Shown piece by piece: positions 23,181 to 36,981 of a stretch of DNA of 64,000 bases. The translations under genes were made by a program, and so were the position numbers. Every line of letters starts with the position of its first letter. The first letter of the stretch is position 1. The stretch lies in the NCBI GenBank assembly GCA_039654915.1, contig CM077594.1, positions 94,564,893 through 94,628,892 on the forward strand, read 5' to 3'. Source of the stretch: Aquilaria yunnanensis. Lineage: Eukaryota; Streptophyta; Magnoliopsida; Malvales; Thymelaeaceae. The notes beneath the pieces are model-generated. The model worked only from the letters and a program-made list of their open reading frames with translations, made no database searches and was not told the origin of the DNA.

Positions 23181-24727
23181 AACGGGCCTCTTCTCTTTAG
23201 TGAAATGGAGGAAAATAGGTATCCTACATTTTGAATTGCTTGGCAAAGGCAATACCCCACAAATGGGGATTAAAAGAGTGTGCCACGTAGTAGCTGGCAA
23301 TCAGGTAAGAGGCCTTATTTCAAGGTAAAGTCCAATCTTGGTTTTTATCCAACCTTTCTAGACGTGAAAGAATTACCCAAATTTTGACCTGAATTCAAAC
23401 CCGAAACGTCGGGGTCAATGAAGAAAAAAACTTATTTGAGTTAAATCGAACTTGATCCAAATTAAAAGTCAAAGTTCGAGTTAGGGTCTAGTAAAACCTG
23501 AATAACCCAACTAAACCTGAATTTACCTAAGTCTATGATTACCTACAAACCGCCAAATATATAATTCACTACAACCTAGCCCAAGTTTATAATTAACTAA
23601 AACCCAACCCATATTAATGCCTAGTAGGCCCATACACACGCACACCCTAACTCTAACACAACATACACACGTTGTCTGCTCTTCCTTCTAAATCTCTGAT
23701 CCTCTCAATACCTCTTTTTCCTTCCTCAAGGTCAACACAAACTGAGCCCCTTGCCCAGCTACCTTAACTTTTTCCTGTTCGCAACTTCTTTTGCACAAAT
23801 TTGAGTCCCTTAATCTCGCACAGAACTGAGCCCCCTAATTTCTCTTACCCTATTTTTCGTTGTCCTCATCCTCATTGAATCACTCTTCTCGTCCTTCTCC
23901 GCTCCTCGTCTTCATCTTTGTCCTCATTTTTGTCGTCTCACTATTTTTCTCACAGATCATCCTCTTTCCCACTATAGCCTCAGATGCATTCTAATAAGTT
24001 GTTCCATGTCTCTCACGATAGCAATAAGTGAGCTATCCCTATTGGATGCAATTTGACAAGATTTCTTTTTTGTTTACGGGTAGAATAGTTGAATTATGAA
24101 AATTGGTGTTAGTTTGGAGAAACATTTTTTCCTCAAGTGTGTTTTGCTGATACTAAACTTGAAGAAACCTTAATTTCAAGTTGACATGATTTCAGGAAAC
24201 TTGAATTTAAACTATTCAAGTTTGGGTCAGGTTTGGTTAAGCCTAAATCAGGTCCAGTTCTATTCATCTTCAGCAAAAAAAGAATAGGCATATTTTGGGT
24301 CAAATTTCGACCTGAACCCAAAAAATTTGACTCGACTTTCACCCCCAAACCTTTCCTACTCATTGTCTTCAGCCTCTCACCGTGAAGAAGAAAAAGTTTC
24401 CTTTGCTCATTGTTGCTAATGACCTTGAGGAATACAATCAAATAGAAGAATAATGATTCCTTAAACTTCTGTTACCGCAATATGGGGAGCTTTTGAAGAT
24501 AGCCTTTGGTGTGTTGAAGTTTTCCCCTACTACATCTTGGGGATAATGAAGGTAAATTGCTTTCTTCATCGTGAACCCTAAAACCTAATCTAAGCATTTA
24601 GGATCGTCATGGGTAACATGATCTGCCCTTATCTCGGCATTGTCACAGTCCTCTTCTCAGTTAGTGCCTACATGCAAACGAGACGTTTGTGTTTCTAGCA
24701 CTATTATTATTTTTTTTTCACAGATAA
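23181..24727. other. Segment between the direct repeats, no gene seen
   Basis: Contains CT-rich sequence (23680-23990) and a minus-strand frame (24133-24441) without recognisable similarity. If the flanking repeats are LTRs, this would be a coding-free interior. Confidence 0.4.
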
Positions 24728-25105
24728 GGCCAAGTTGATGTCCAATCAAGATTATGCGCTGGTAGATGAAGATAGTAATAAAACCTGTAACTAAAGACAA
24801 GGTTAGAAGTCTTCAAAGTTGTGTTTAGGGAAAACCTTTTAGTACCTAAGTCAGCAAAGGAGCCAAGAGGCAACAAGAGGAAACTTAGTATAATGATGCG
24901 CATGCATCTAGAAATTTCCTCTGAGTCCTTTATATAGACATTGTTCCTTGTCTACCAATCCAAAAGTTTTTCTTTAAGTTAGATTGTAATCGCATTAGTT
25001 AAGTAATGAAGGAGATTTAGTTCCCAATTGAGTCTATTTTTACTAAGGCCATGAGCATAACTCCAATGGATGTATATTATAGGTTTGAGCCCAATATTAT
25101 ACCAT
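24728..25105. repeat. Direct repeat, right copy (partner at 22760-23180)
   Basis: See left copy. Alignment by eye runs from GATGTCCAA to TTGAGCCCAATATT, with many substitutions and small gaps. Confidence 0.55.
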
Positions 25106-26389
25106 ATTTCACCTACTAGGAGTATAAAAAGAAAAAAGGGAATGACTTGAACTTTTCCTATATGATAGTCCTAGAAATTTCAAAAATCCTGGTTAAGAAA
25201 TTATGAGCTCTAGAAAGCAAAACTATTTAGACAGGATGAATTGGTAAACAATAGTTATCTATATTTAAAATGTTTTTTTCCAAATTATTATAATCATAAG
25301 ATAGGAATTATCACATTAACTATACAACAAGATACTAATTACAGTAAATATTAACTTAGAGCTAGAAAAGTAGCTGAACCTGTAGAGGAAAGAATTATAG
25401 AAAAATAGAAAGAAAAAAACTCCAAATGAATTGATGGCCTACTTATAAGAGTAGAAGTAGGACTTAGAAATTGATGGTTAGCAATGAGAGATGATTGCGA
25501 GAATGGAGCAAATCGCTGTGAAATTGAAACCAAACCCATGGCAAGATTCATCTTTTTAGCTCAAAAGTCACTCCAAGTTTGAGTTCAAGGATGATTAGAC
25601 TATTAAAACATCTAACTCAAAATTAATTGGATAGGTGATAAAGTCTTCACTAAACCTTTTCTTAGCCATGTCGATTTTCCCACTTAATGTGGCACATCAT
25701 GTGTAGGACACTTTAACTCTACTGTATGGGTTATTTTGGCAATGATTGGGGCAGCTTCAAATCTTAGGCTCTGATACTATATTAAAACATTCAGCCCAAA
25801 ACTAGTTGGCAATAGGTACCCATTTTCTTGGTCATTTGGGACTTTCCCACTTAACATAGGGTCTAGAAAATTTGGCTCATCCTTGAAGAATCAAGTTGTG
25901 GCTGCCATAGTTTTAAATCCTACAATGGACAACCTACTATTTTTTTAATGGTATGTTATAGTATTAGTACCGTATCATATCGTTTCAAATGTACCAATTA
26001 TATATACACACACCATCAAATTATACATGGAGCATATCAACATATTGAAAATTTCAATATTCACCTCTAAGGTTCAAGCCACACATAAGACATAACAAAT
26101 TATTAGCATATTAAAAAGAAATTTAAAAGCATAAGCAAGCAACTCTTTATTTTAACATTTTCATCCATTAGTTTAACAAGTAAAAAAACATAGTAGAGTC
26201 CTTCCAGAAAAAAAAAACATAGAGGTGAATTACAAATAATATATAAAAAAGATGATGAAATGGTGAAACATAAGTGAAAGTTAAAATATCATATTTAGAA
26301 TTGACCTTAAAAATAATGTAATCATTAATTGGTTAAAAAAGTAGTGAAGATGTGATAAAAGTAAAAATTGATTGGTAGGCATTTCAACA
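25106..26389. other. AT-rich intergenic DNA with a partial dispersed repeat
   Basis: No gene recognised. Around 25915-26060 lies a partial copy of the repeat family with GTACCGTATCATAT and AATGTACCAATTATATAT, also seen at 26400-26560. Confidence 0.4.
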
Positions 26390-27735
26390 TATTGGCGCTG
26401 AAATGTTTTAAATTTTATACAGAATGTCGTACCATTTTTGAAGTGGTATGATACAGTATAGATATTGTATCACTGTGTTTTGAATGTACCAATTATATAT
26501 TATGCATATTATATATGCACACATAAACATATGGAACATATATAGTAACTATTGAAAATGTATGTGTGTTTAAAGTGCATATGACATATATTTAGAATTT
26601 TTCAATCATAAATAGTATATATTTATAAAATAAAAATATAACTTTAATGGGCATAGAAGAAATAAAAATATAAAATTCTTTCAAATATCAAAAAAATTTT
26701 GTTATGCAATCATTCAAACAATGGCGTGGCTAGAAAAGTGGGATTCGAGGTGTGAAATTAGTCCTTATTTTTTTGTTTGTTGCTTGATAGCTTTCAATCA
26801 TTTCCAACCTTTATTAAGTTTTTAATTACCTTTGGCCACTAAGTCTGATAAGAATTTTAATAAAATTTTGTAGCACATATATATAAGTTAATCATATAGA
26901 GGTCTTATCTATATAGAAACAAAAATTAATAACTAAATTTGTAAAGTAATTAGCAAAGTGTAGGATGGTGATGAAATTTTTTCAAAAAATTGATGAAATA
27001 TATCAAAAAGAGTCAATCTACTATTCTCATCTAAAGTTGAAAATCATCAAGCACATGAAAAAAAGCTTGAGGGGGATTTACAACAAGAAGTGAAAGTTAT
27101 GAACTTCTCGCACAATTTACCTAGTAATAATATGTGGTAATTTTATATCATTAGAATAATATTAAATTTGAAGTAGATGCTTTTTATAACCACAAAAAAC
27201 TTTTTTTTTAGCTAATTAGAAAAATAATATATAGTTGTGTGCTAATATCTGTTAATTGAGAGCATTTTTATGCATATTTCAAAAAATTTATTTGAGGATA
27301 TTTTGTTTTATATAGAAGTTGAGTGGAATATACCATTACTTATTATGTTGTAAGTAAATTACTCCAACATTGTTGGGAATAATTTTTTTTTATATAAACA
27401 TTGAAAAATAAAATAAACTAATTTGATAATATTAGTAGTTTTTTATAAATATATTTTTACCAATATACTCTATAATTCATTTTTTAAAAATTGTTGAGGG
27501 TGCCACCACACCTCCCCACACCATTTCTCTATGCCATGACATTCAAATAAATATAATAATTACATATTTTACTTAAAAATATCAAAAACCAAAAACAACA
27601 TTTAAAAATATGCATTTTCCTCAATTTTGTGACCCTATAATCTGGTACGAATGACAGAACGAGACACACCCTTCTTAGACTATTTTTTCACCAATACATG
27701 ATAGTACCAATTGGTACAATATAAGATTTAAAATC
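26390..27735 (+). repeat. Dispersed AT-rich repeat copy, interrupted by a hAT element
   Basis: The two flanks of the hAT insertion together match, in complement, the segment 28440-28870. Landmarks are ATTGAAAATGTATGTGTGT, GAAGAAATAAAAATA and the terminal TGGTACAATATAAGATT. Related pieces occur near 33890-34100 and 56290-57060. Confidence 0.55.
26719..27539. mobile_element. Non-autonomous hAT element, 821 bp
   Basis: Perfect 8-bp target duplication CATTCAAA at 26711-26718 and 27540-27547. Terminal inverted repeats: left CAATGGCGTGGCTAGAAAAG, right in complement TCATGGCATAGAGAAATGG. Length, TSD and the CA..GGCGTGGCTAG type of end fit hAT. There is no open frame of note. Confidence 0.75.
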
Positions 27736-28283
27736 TTGGTCTTTCATTTTCTGCACTTGGTTATGGCTTTTTCCTATTACCATGAATTGGTGAGTTTGAA
27801 TTCCCTCAAACGTCACTTCAAGTTTTTTGTAGGATTTCTGGTATGGGAGCATACCGCCCAAGACAGGCGAGACAACCGTATTGGCCGGTACAAGCCGATA
27901 CACTTTGATACAGAGGATGGGATAAAATTTGTTGGTTTGATACTATCCGGATGGCGGTACTGAGATGTACTAGATGTATCACTCGGTACAATATAATATT
28001 AAAAACCATGATGACCATTAATCCTAGAAATCAAACAAACAATAGGTCAATTTAGAGAGAATGTGTGTTTGTTTTCAAAAATAAAATTTTTTAATGCTTT
28101 TCATAGTCTAGGATGTAAGTCTCCATTGACAACCCATGAAGGAAGGTGGTTTCACCCTAGAAAAAAGGATATGGAAGTTGGTATTCACTTGATCTTGGAA
28201 TGGGTTGCCATGGCAGCTCAGTAGATCCAAGTAACGGGGAAGGCTAAGGTTGGTGTCAGTAAAGGCTTCCTAGGGTTGCAGTC
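27736..28283. other. Intergenic with GGTAC-rich repeat ends
   Basis: Around 27870-28010 are GGTACAAGCCGATAC and CGGTACAATATAATATT, related to the ends of the dispersed repeat family. No gene seen. Confidence 0.35.
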
Positions 28284-28439
28284 TGTAACAGCCCCATATC
28301 CCAGATGGAAGAAATATAAAAAACCTTATATGAATATATAGGTTCATGTTCCAAACCATAAGCAATTAGCATTTATCCTTTTCCAAATAACAGCCCACAT
28401 GTTATAGGCTGGTATTTCATTGATCAATTTTGGACTTAA

Positions 28440-28870
28440 GTTGTTACATAGTTATTGTTTTGAATCTTATATCGTATCGTTCGTATTGGTAAAAAAATGG
28501 TACGAGAATGGTGTATCTTGTTTTATCCTTCATATAGGACTATACTAGCTGATATCGGTATCTCAATTATTTCATGTCGTATCACATAGTTTTGGGATCA
28601 TTAAAATGTACTTTTTTAATTTTTTTTCCTCTTGATATTTTTAAGTAAAATATATAATTATTATGTCTAATTCATTACTTGTATAACAAAACAAAAATTA
28701 TGCTTGAAAGAATTTTGTATTTTTATTTCTTCTATACCTTAAAATCATGCTTTTATTTTATAAAATATATTATTTATGTGTAAAAGACAATCAATCTATA
28801 TATAAGTCACATTAACTTAACACACCTGCACATTTTCAATAATTACTATATTCTATTCGTTTACGTTATA
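28440..28870 (-). repeat. Dispersed AT-rich repeat, inverted copy
   Basis: Complementary to the flanks of the hAT element at 26390-27735; begins GAATCTTATATCGTATCG. It lies within the putative solo LTR. Confidence 0.5.
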
Positions 28871-29127
28871 TACACTTCTTTTGTCCCAAAAAGGATGATA
28901 TATAAGTATTTCTTTTCAGGTTGTCCCAAAAAAAATAATTTTTTTTCTTTTTGGAAAGTATTTAACATATAATTTACCTTACTACCATCATTAGACTCTT
29001 TCTACACAAAATCAAAAGAAGAATTGTTTTTCTTTAATTATCATTTAAACTTCTTTAATTATCATTTAAACTATCACTCTACAAAACCAAATAGGAAAAT
29101 ATTATAAAAATAAATATTTAGAGATAG

Positions 29128-29412
29128 GAATTAAGGACAGTTAACCATCACTATTATGTGACTAAAGATGGTGAGTCATCGCTAATTTCACTTTTGCTAA
29201 ATCATTCAATGCTAAGTATCTAGCGACTGCCACTGTCACTACTTTCAGACAATTTAGTGTGACAACAACTATAGTCACAACTTTTCTGGCACCGGTGTCC
29301 TACCAACGTATTAATGATGGCTTGCCGTATCTAGTTTGAGACAACTGCCATCACAAGTTAGAGACGATCGGCCGTCCCTATTTAGAGATAGGCTGTAAAG
29401 GCTCTCCTAGTG
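29128..29412. mobile_element. CACTA-like subterminal sequence ending at a TAGTG terminus
   Basis: Repeated motifs of the type TAGAGACGATCGGCCGTC and CCATCACTA, also abundant at 32100-33873. It ends GCTCTCCTAGTG (complement CACTAGGAGAGC). The left end is uncertain; no matching 3-bp TSD was confirmed. Confidence 0.4.
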
Positions 29413-32099
29413 TTTCCCCTACTTTGAATGTCAAGGTAAGTAAATCCCAGGTTGTTTCCCTTAAATAAGTTTTATTAAGCAAGGAAAGCAAACTAAGTAA
29501 GTTTAAGTTGAGTTCCAAAATGTAATTGGCACCTAAAGGGCAATGAGAGCAAAATAGTAATTTTAACCCAAGTTAGTGGCATGACCGTAATTTCAGTGAA
29601 ATTAGGTTCATGCAAGTGTTTTGAGATAATTAAGTTAAGAACATAAGTGTTTTCAGCCATTTAAACCAAAAGTGGAAGTTAAGGGTGAAAAATGCACTAA
29701 GTGAAAAATTGAGCTACTATGTCTTATAATAGCTTAAGTGACTTAAGGGCAAAGTGTTTCGGTAAGAAAAATCTCTTTATGAGACCAAGAAGTGATGGTG
29801 AAGGAAGAGTTTAAGTGGCCTAAGTGAATCAAAGTTAAGTTTGAGGGCCAAAGTGTCAAGTGGAGTAGTTGGCTTTATAAGAAGAGATGAATAACACTAT
29901 TCACATCATCTTCACTACATTTTCGTGGCTTTCTCTCCTCCATAGCTCCTTCTCATCAAAGCTCCCAAATCACCTAAAATTCCATGAAATTTAAAGGTTC
30001 CAAAGCTATCTCAACAAGCCCTTAACTTGTTTTTTGTGTATTTGGTGCATTTGGAGTTATTCTTGCAAGTTTTTGGTTCAAACCCAAAGGTAAACATCTT
30101 TGATCATTGTGGATTAGTTCTAAGCTTGTTAAATGGTTAGAAATGCTCTTAATTTTGTGCCCTTGGTGTCCAATTTGGTTGAATTCAAGCTTGGAACTTT
30201 AATGAATTCCGTGGAGCTCAAGTGTGCTTATTGCTTGATTCTTGCTTTAAGGATGATTTGAGGTAAAGGATTTAAGTTAATTTAGCTCAAATATGCATAG
30301 AAATGTAGTATTACATGTGGGAATAAAGTAGAAATAAGGCCTATATGAATTGGCTTTGCGGATTGAAAGATTGAGCAAGTTTCATGCAAGTTCGCACGCA
30401 GTTGCACAATGCTGTAGAGCATTGGCGACGTATCGCCGTTGACGATGCCATTTGGTGACACATCACTGGTGGTGACACAAGTTGGCGACGCATCGCCAGT
30501 GATTTTCCAGGAAGCCCGAGCATTGATGTTGTTGGTGACGCATCGCTGAAGGTGTCGTCAAGGCATAAGTCACTTAAGCTCAAGGTATCATAAAAATGTA
30601 CCAATCTCTTAATTATCATCCTTAGGCTAATTTAAGATGTTTTATAGCCTCGGTTGGATCTATAACTCATTCTGAAGTTGGGAATTATGCATTATTTAGG
30701 TGGTAGCTAAATGATATGGTTAAGGTAGGGTAAGTAATGGTGGCTAAAGGGGTTAAAGTACTTAAGTTGCTACGGGAGCACTAAGGGGATTTAGGAGGGT
30801 TTTAGATTCTTTGTTGGCTCAAGTGGGAGGTCATAGACCTTCGAGCAATGGAAAGGAAACCCAAGAGGATCCCAATCAAACATTGTGGTTTGGTAAGTAA
30901 ACCACTAAGGAGCCATAAGCTAAGCTTGAAGAGCTTGGTAAGTTGAACCACATAACGCAAATACTCTGCACAATAAGCTAAGGGGAGAGACGGGTAAGGA
31001 TGGAGTAAACGGTGACTTACTCTAAGTAACTCGTCAAAGGTGGTCAAGGGCTAAATAAGTAAAAACCTATTCTAAGGTGCCTGTAAAAGGACTTCATGGG
31101 GTTGATTAAGTGCTAGCATAAGATACGAGGGCCAGTATCCAAGTACCCCGGCCATATGTGCTCATGGCAAGTCTAGCACCTACTGGTATAAGAAAGTTCT
31201 AAGTGCATTTGTATATGCATATTTCATTTGTTCATCCATTCATCCATTATTTGCATTGTTTTTTGTTATTCTTATTCTTGTTTCTGGTTGTGTTGTTGGT
31301 TGCTTGCTTTGCTTTGTATGTTATATGTATATATATGTATGTATGTTTGTCATGCTTTGCATGCTTGCATTTGTTTCCCCCCTGCAGGTACCAAATCCCT
31401 TACTAAGTACTTTAAAGTACTCACTCCTTAACTGTTGTACAAGTTAAGCGAGTTAGTCAGGCTTAAGAGTTGGTAAGGGGTAGTTGTTAAGGCTAAGTTT
31501 TATTAGTCTAAAGTTACTGTCTAAGTTACTTTTGGCATAAGCTAGTACTGACCAAAGTGTTTGCTTTTCAGTTTGAGGCTAAGTGAGTACAAGGAAAGTA
31601 TGGTTCATCACTTGAAATTAGCTTGCTTGGGTGAAGAGCTAAGGATAGATCTTAGTAGTTGTATATTGCTTCTTTTATATGTATGATATTTTCATACAAA
31701 GAGATTGCCTCTACTAGTGTCCATTGGTCTGTGTAATACTAGGGTTATATTTAGGTACATATAAGATTGAGATGTATGCACATAGTTGTTACTTGAAGTT
31801 AAAGTAACTTGAAGTTAAAGCAACTAAAGTTTTTATGTCTTGGCTTGCTTTGAATTGTGTTTTTATGAACTGCCGCAGCAAAATTTTCAATGTTGTTTTA
31901 ATTTATTGTTATCACATAGGCAGGACAATACATGCATATTTTCTATGCAGGGTAGGCTAAGTAACTAATTACACGTAAAAACTTAAGATACTTCACGAGT
32001 AATAACTAGCAAATTGTAACCTAAGTGGAATCATAGTTCTCAAAGAGCCTACCAGTATTAGTAAAATCAGGGCACTGGACCCTTGTTCTGCCACACAGG

Positions 32100-33873
32100 C
32101 TGCCATCACTAAATAGGGACAAGTTGTTGTCTTTAATTAGAGATAGCTGGCCATTACTAACTAAAGATAGCTTGTCGTCACGACTTAAAGACAATTGGCA
32201 ATCCTTAGTTAGAGACGGGAGGCAGTCACTAATATTTTGTAAATTAGTGACGACTAGGCATCCCTATTGTTTCCAAAGTATTTATCCTGTCCCAATCTTT
32301 CAATATTTCATATAATCTGTTTACAATAAAAAATCCAACAGTAAAAGAGACATGCATCCATAAATACGTATTGGATCCATAAAGTTGGTAAAACATTAAG
32401 TTAATACACCCTTAAAAGTAGAATATTTTGATACATCCATAAAGATAAATAGTAAATAAAACAACACATGAAATAGAACTTGCATATACGTCCTGCAAGA
32501 GTGTTGCAACACAGATATATCTAGACATGATCTAGCCTAACTTTGATCAACACATAAAGAGAAATACTTCTTGGCCTGGAGCATGAGTACCTAATCCAAG
32601 GATGGTGGTGCTAGCGGTGGACTCTTCCTTAATGCCTGCCAAATGTTAGTACTGGTCTTGATATTGGCGCTTCATTTGTAAAACGTGAAGCGGTCCTCAT
32701 AGTGGCATTTTATTTAGGAAACACGGCTAGTAAGCTGGTCCTTATAATGACGCTCTATCTCCTCAACCCGCCTATTCATGTCCGCATTAACCTGGGTCTG
32801 CAATTTAGCAACACACTCATCCACAGGATGATTAACCTCTTGTGGAAACTGGGGTATTTGTGTGAATGGAATATGCATACCCTAACAATCACTGTTATTT
32901 ATTACCTTTCAAATTACCTTTCAAATGCTGCCATTAGTCCGAATCCCCCAAAAAACAACCTGAAATTTCAAAACAAGGAGAAACATAGCTAATTTAAAGA
33001 CTAAAATTCACATAAAAGTTTTAAAAAATGCAATAAATTAAAAACAATGTTTAGGGTGAAAACATGGCCAAATGAACCATTTTTTACCTTAAAGAATGGC
33101 GCATCGTAGTTAGGAAAAAAGTAATATGAAAGATTTGTGGGGCTGCATTGGGTGGATTGGGTGATTGGGGGAGAATGGGTGAAGAGGAAGCTATTGTTAG
33201 TCATAAAGAAAGGCTGCTTCTTCTGGTGAAATTAACAAGGAAGGGGGTTGGATTTAGTTTTAATGAATTAGTGCAGGCCAATGGAGGCTGCCAAGCTGTC
33301 ACTAAATTTTAGGCACATCTCCCATCCACCCCAGCAATGAATATTTAGGGACAATCTAGCCTGTCACTAGCCATGGGCCAGGCCTAGAGGCAAACAAGCC
33401 TATCTCTAAATTCTAGGCCAAACCAACAACGACAATCCCCAGCCGTATGCAAAATTGAATTTGGCCATGCTTAGAGACAAACAAGCATGTCACTAACTAT
33501 AGGCTAAGCTTATAGACGAACTAGCTTGTCTCTAGTGGCTGGGAAAGAGTAGCAATGGCTTGGCCGTCTTAACTCTCTGGCAAACTAGCAACGATTAACT
33601 TGTCGGTAACCTCCACCCAAGCTTATCTATGGCTTAATTGTTGCTAGTTTTGTGAACTTAGCAATGGTGTGACAATCGCTAGATTACCCATTAACTTAGG
33701 TCAGGCAAGCTTTCACTGTGTGCTTCCATTTTAGTGACGGCCGTCCGTCACTAAATTATTTAGCGATGGTAATTGTTGCTGGAAAATTAGAGGCAGTTTA
33801 CTGTTCCTAATTAGAGATGGTTTATTGACGTCATAAGTTTTGCAGTCGCTAATTGCATGCTTTCTAGTAGTGG
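32100..33873. mobile_element. CACTA transposon end with subterminal repeats
   Basis: The right end is GCATGCTTTCTAGTAGTG (complement CACTACTAGAAAGCATGC). Many copies of a motif of the type TAGAGACAA-CTAGCCTGTC-ACTA occur at 32100-32260 and 33280-33860. The middle (32300-33270) carries no recognisable transposase. Start position is approximate. Confidence 0.55.
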
Positions 33874-34799
33874 GAAAATTTTCTTATTTAAGTTTCAAAA
33901 GGAAAAATAGAAAGAATAATACAAATAATACACATTTTAATCTATTTGCCCAAAAAAACAATCATTCAAAATGGAATAGGGAAATATAACATATATAATA
34001 TACAATCGGTACATCTGAAACACTGTCGAACGATACCAAATAATGTACTGTACCATTGAAAAAATAATGCAACATCCAGTATAAGATCTAAAACTTTGGT
34101 TACAGTGGTTGAAGCAAAGTCAATTGAAGCAATATTCAGCCACCAAAATGGTGACGAATAAGTCACTAGTGTTTTAAAGATGAGCCTCATTTTAGTGTCA
34201 GATTACTAAAACTACGCGGCACGTTAAGGAACATGAGATGGCAATGATTTCAGACAAAATTCCAAGAGTTGGCACAGATGCAAAGGCTTCAGCCAAAGTA
34301 ACCCACAAGCCACCAAAGTGCGAGCTAGGGCTATTAATGAATTGAAGGAATATGAGCACGTCATGTTTATAGTCGTTCGTTTAACTTTTAACAAGCAGAA
34401 AAATAAACACAAACAATAAATGAGCATATTTGCTATATTCAATTTCGTTTGTTTATAACCAGATAGTGTTTGTTTTCATTCATTTATAATAACATTGTCA
34501 TGATTCAAATGAATATGTGTGTGTGTTTATGTGTGTGTACATATATACATGAATATGAATAAATGCTTTTGTTAACCCTAAACGAACCATTCGCGGACAA
34601 TATTAAATAAACATATATGAACGTACTCGTGAACCCTAAACCAATTGCTTGTGAACATAAAAGAACAAATATACAAATATATATAATAATAAATATATAA
34701 CTAAGATATAAACAAACAAACGAACATAAACGGGCAATAACTAAATTGCTTGTGAACATAAATGAATGAACAATGCTTTGTTTGTGTTTGTTCGTTTAA
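33874..34799. other. Intergenic host flank of the reverse solo LTR
   Basis: Contains a dispersed-repeat fragment (33890-34100) and, from 34370, AT-rich sequence with many TTCGTTTA/TAAACGAAC motifs that resumes after the solo LTR at 54759. No gene seen. Confidence 0.45.
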
Positions 34800-34804
34800 C
34801 TAAT
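34800..34804. repeat. Target-site duplication of the outer solo LTR, left copy
   Basis: CTAAT, identical to 54754-54758. Confidence 0.85.
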
Positions 34805-36917
34805 TGTGGCAACATGCGGGGTTTTCTGGAGTCGCCACCAATCGGTTTTCGCTCAGGTCGATTGGACACTTAAAATATGGTCTGCGAGAGTTCGGGAGTT
34901 CGGGAGTACGGTTACGCTAAAACAACTTTGTTATAGCGCTCAAAAATTGGTACCTTAGTTGATTTTAATTTTGTTTTGCTTGCTTTTAAATAAAATTCAG
35001 TTAATTTTCAAAACAGAAATTTTAACTGAATTAGTCGGATGTGGATTTTTAAATTAATATGGGCTTTAAAATCTTCGGTAATTAATTTATATAATTTTTT
35101 TACAAATTTGATATTTCCGAACCATGGACTCTGCCGAGTCACTGGACATGGAATTTGATGAAATTTTAATTAAACATTTTAATTAGTAAACAATCCATAT
35201 CATGAATTCTGCCGAATTATCAGAATATGGATTTTTATCCTGATATTTAATTTTATTTTAATTAAAAGTTTGTATATTTCTCCAAGCCATGAATCCTATC
35301 GGATCACCCGGACATGGATTTTAATTTAAAACTTATTGTTAATTATTTAGATTTTTAATTCTTATTATTTTTTTATTTAATTATTAATTTTGTCATAATT
35401 TTTATGAAATTTTAGATTTTTTTTATGATCTTAATGTTAAAAAAAAATTTCTTTCTTTTCTTTCTTTTTACTTCTTTCTTTTCTTTCTCTTTTTATTTTC
35501 TTATTCAATGAAAGATCTTTATTATTTATTTTTTAAGTAATTACTTAATTTATAAAGGAACCAAAAAAGTAATTTTTTAAATTATCTAATATCAAGATTC
35601 TTTATTTAATAAAGAAACTAAAGAGTTATATAATTTTCTAAAAAATCTTGACATTCATATATTTTATTTTATTTTTATTCTTTTGATTTGATAAAAGATG
35701 AACCAAAAAATAATTATTTAATTATTTAATATCAAGATTTTATTTATTTACTAAAGAAAACAAAGAGTTATATATTTTTCTAAAAATAATCTTGATATTC
35801 ATAGATTTTATTTTATTTTTGTTCTTTTTGTTTGATAAAATATTTTGAAATAGTTTTCTAGTTTATAAGTCTTAATATATATATATAATTGATAAGTTTA
35901 AAATATATTTAAAGTGAATTTAATTATTTTCTATTTATTTTTATTATCTTTATTTGAAATCATTTGGTTAAGATTTTTTTTGTTTAATAAAGGAACCAAA
36001 AAGTTATATTTTTTATTATTTTAAAATAAATAATTAAAATATTACTGGATAAAGAAATAAGTAAAATATTACCCAAAGTTTTTTTTTCTTTTTTTATTTA
36101 CTCCTTTATTCTTTTTACTGGATAAATAAAAATTTAAAGTAACTATAAAAAAAATTTAATTTTATTTATATACTTTATTTAAAAAAATATTTTTTCATTT
36201 TCCAAACCATGGATCCTGTCGGATCATTTGGACATGGAATTTAATTTAAATTTTTTTTTATTTAATTAATTATTAACTTTAATAATAATTTTTATTGGAT
36301 TTTATTATTATTTTTATATTTTTATTAAATTTTTAATTATCATTACTTTAAAGATATATTTGAAAAAGCATTGATTTTTATTTTTTGGAATTATTTAATT
36401 ATGTTTGTTTAATAATTTTAATAAAAGTGGAATAAAAGGTTAACTTTTTAAAGAAATGAAAAAAAATAAATAAAAATATGTGTTTCAAAATAATAAAGGA
36501 TGGGGATTTTTTTTTAAAAAGATTTTTTTGTTAGCACTAAAAATAAAAAATGGAATAAAGTTAATTATTAACAAAAAAAAATTCTTCTTTTAATTTGTTA
36601 TTATTTACTTATTTATTATTTTTATTTTTTTATGGCTAAAGGTGAAATAAGTAAAATGAGCTTAACCATCTACATAATTAAAATTTGCATAAATTAAGTA
36701 AATGAAAATTAAAGGAAAATAAAGTGGGGCTTTTTGACCATCGACTTAAAAATTGCAGAAATTAAATAACATATGCGAATAAATAAATAAATAAACAAAT
36801 AAAAAGCACATAAAGTAAATAAAGGAAAGTGAAAGGTCAATAAATAGTAAATAAAGTGGGGCTTTTTTGCCATCCACTTAAAAAATAAATAAATAGGAAG
36901 TATTACCTTCCATGAAC

Positions 36918-36921
<4 letters not shown>

Positions 36922-36979
<58 letters not shown>
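36922..36979. repeat. (AAT)n microsatellite in the solo LTR
   Basis: About 19 uninterrupted AAT/ATA repeats. Shorter runs of the same trinucleotide continue to 37090. Confidence 0.9.

Positions 36980-36981
<2 letters not shown>

Larger units (their letters stand above)
28284..32095 (+). mobile_element. Probable solo LTR of another Gypsy family, with nested insertions
   Basis: It begins TGTAACAGCCCCATATCCC and ends TTGTTCTGCCACA, in the style of Tekay/Del-type LTRs. The flanks CAGTC (28279-28283) and CAGGC (32096-32100) would be a TSD with one change. A TATA-like TTTATAAGAAGAG lies near 29874 and the GGTACC-type block CAGGTACCAAATCCC near 31385. The left third is interrupted by a dispersed repeat (28440-28870) and CACTA-like sequence (29128-29412). 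No internal region or coding domains follow. Confidence 0.5.
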
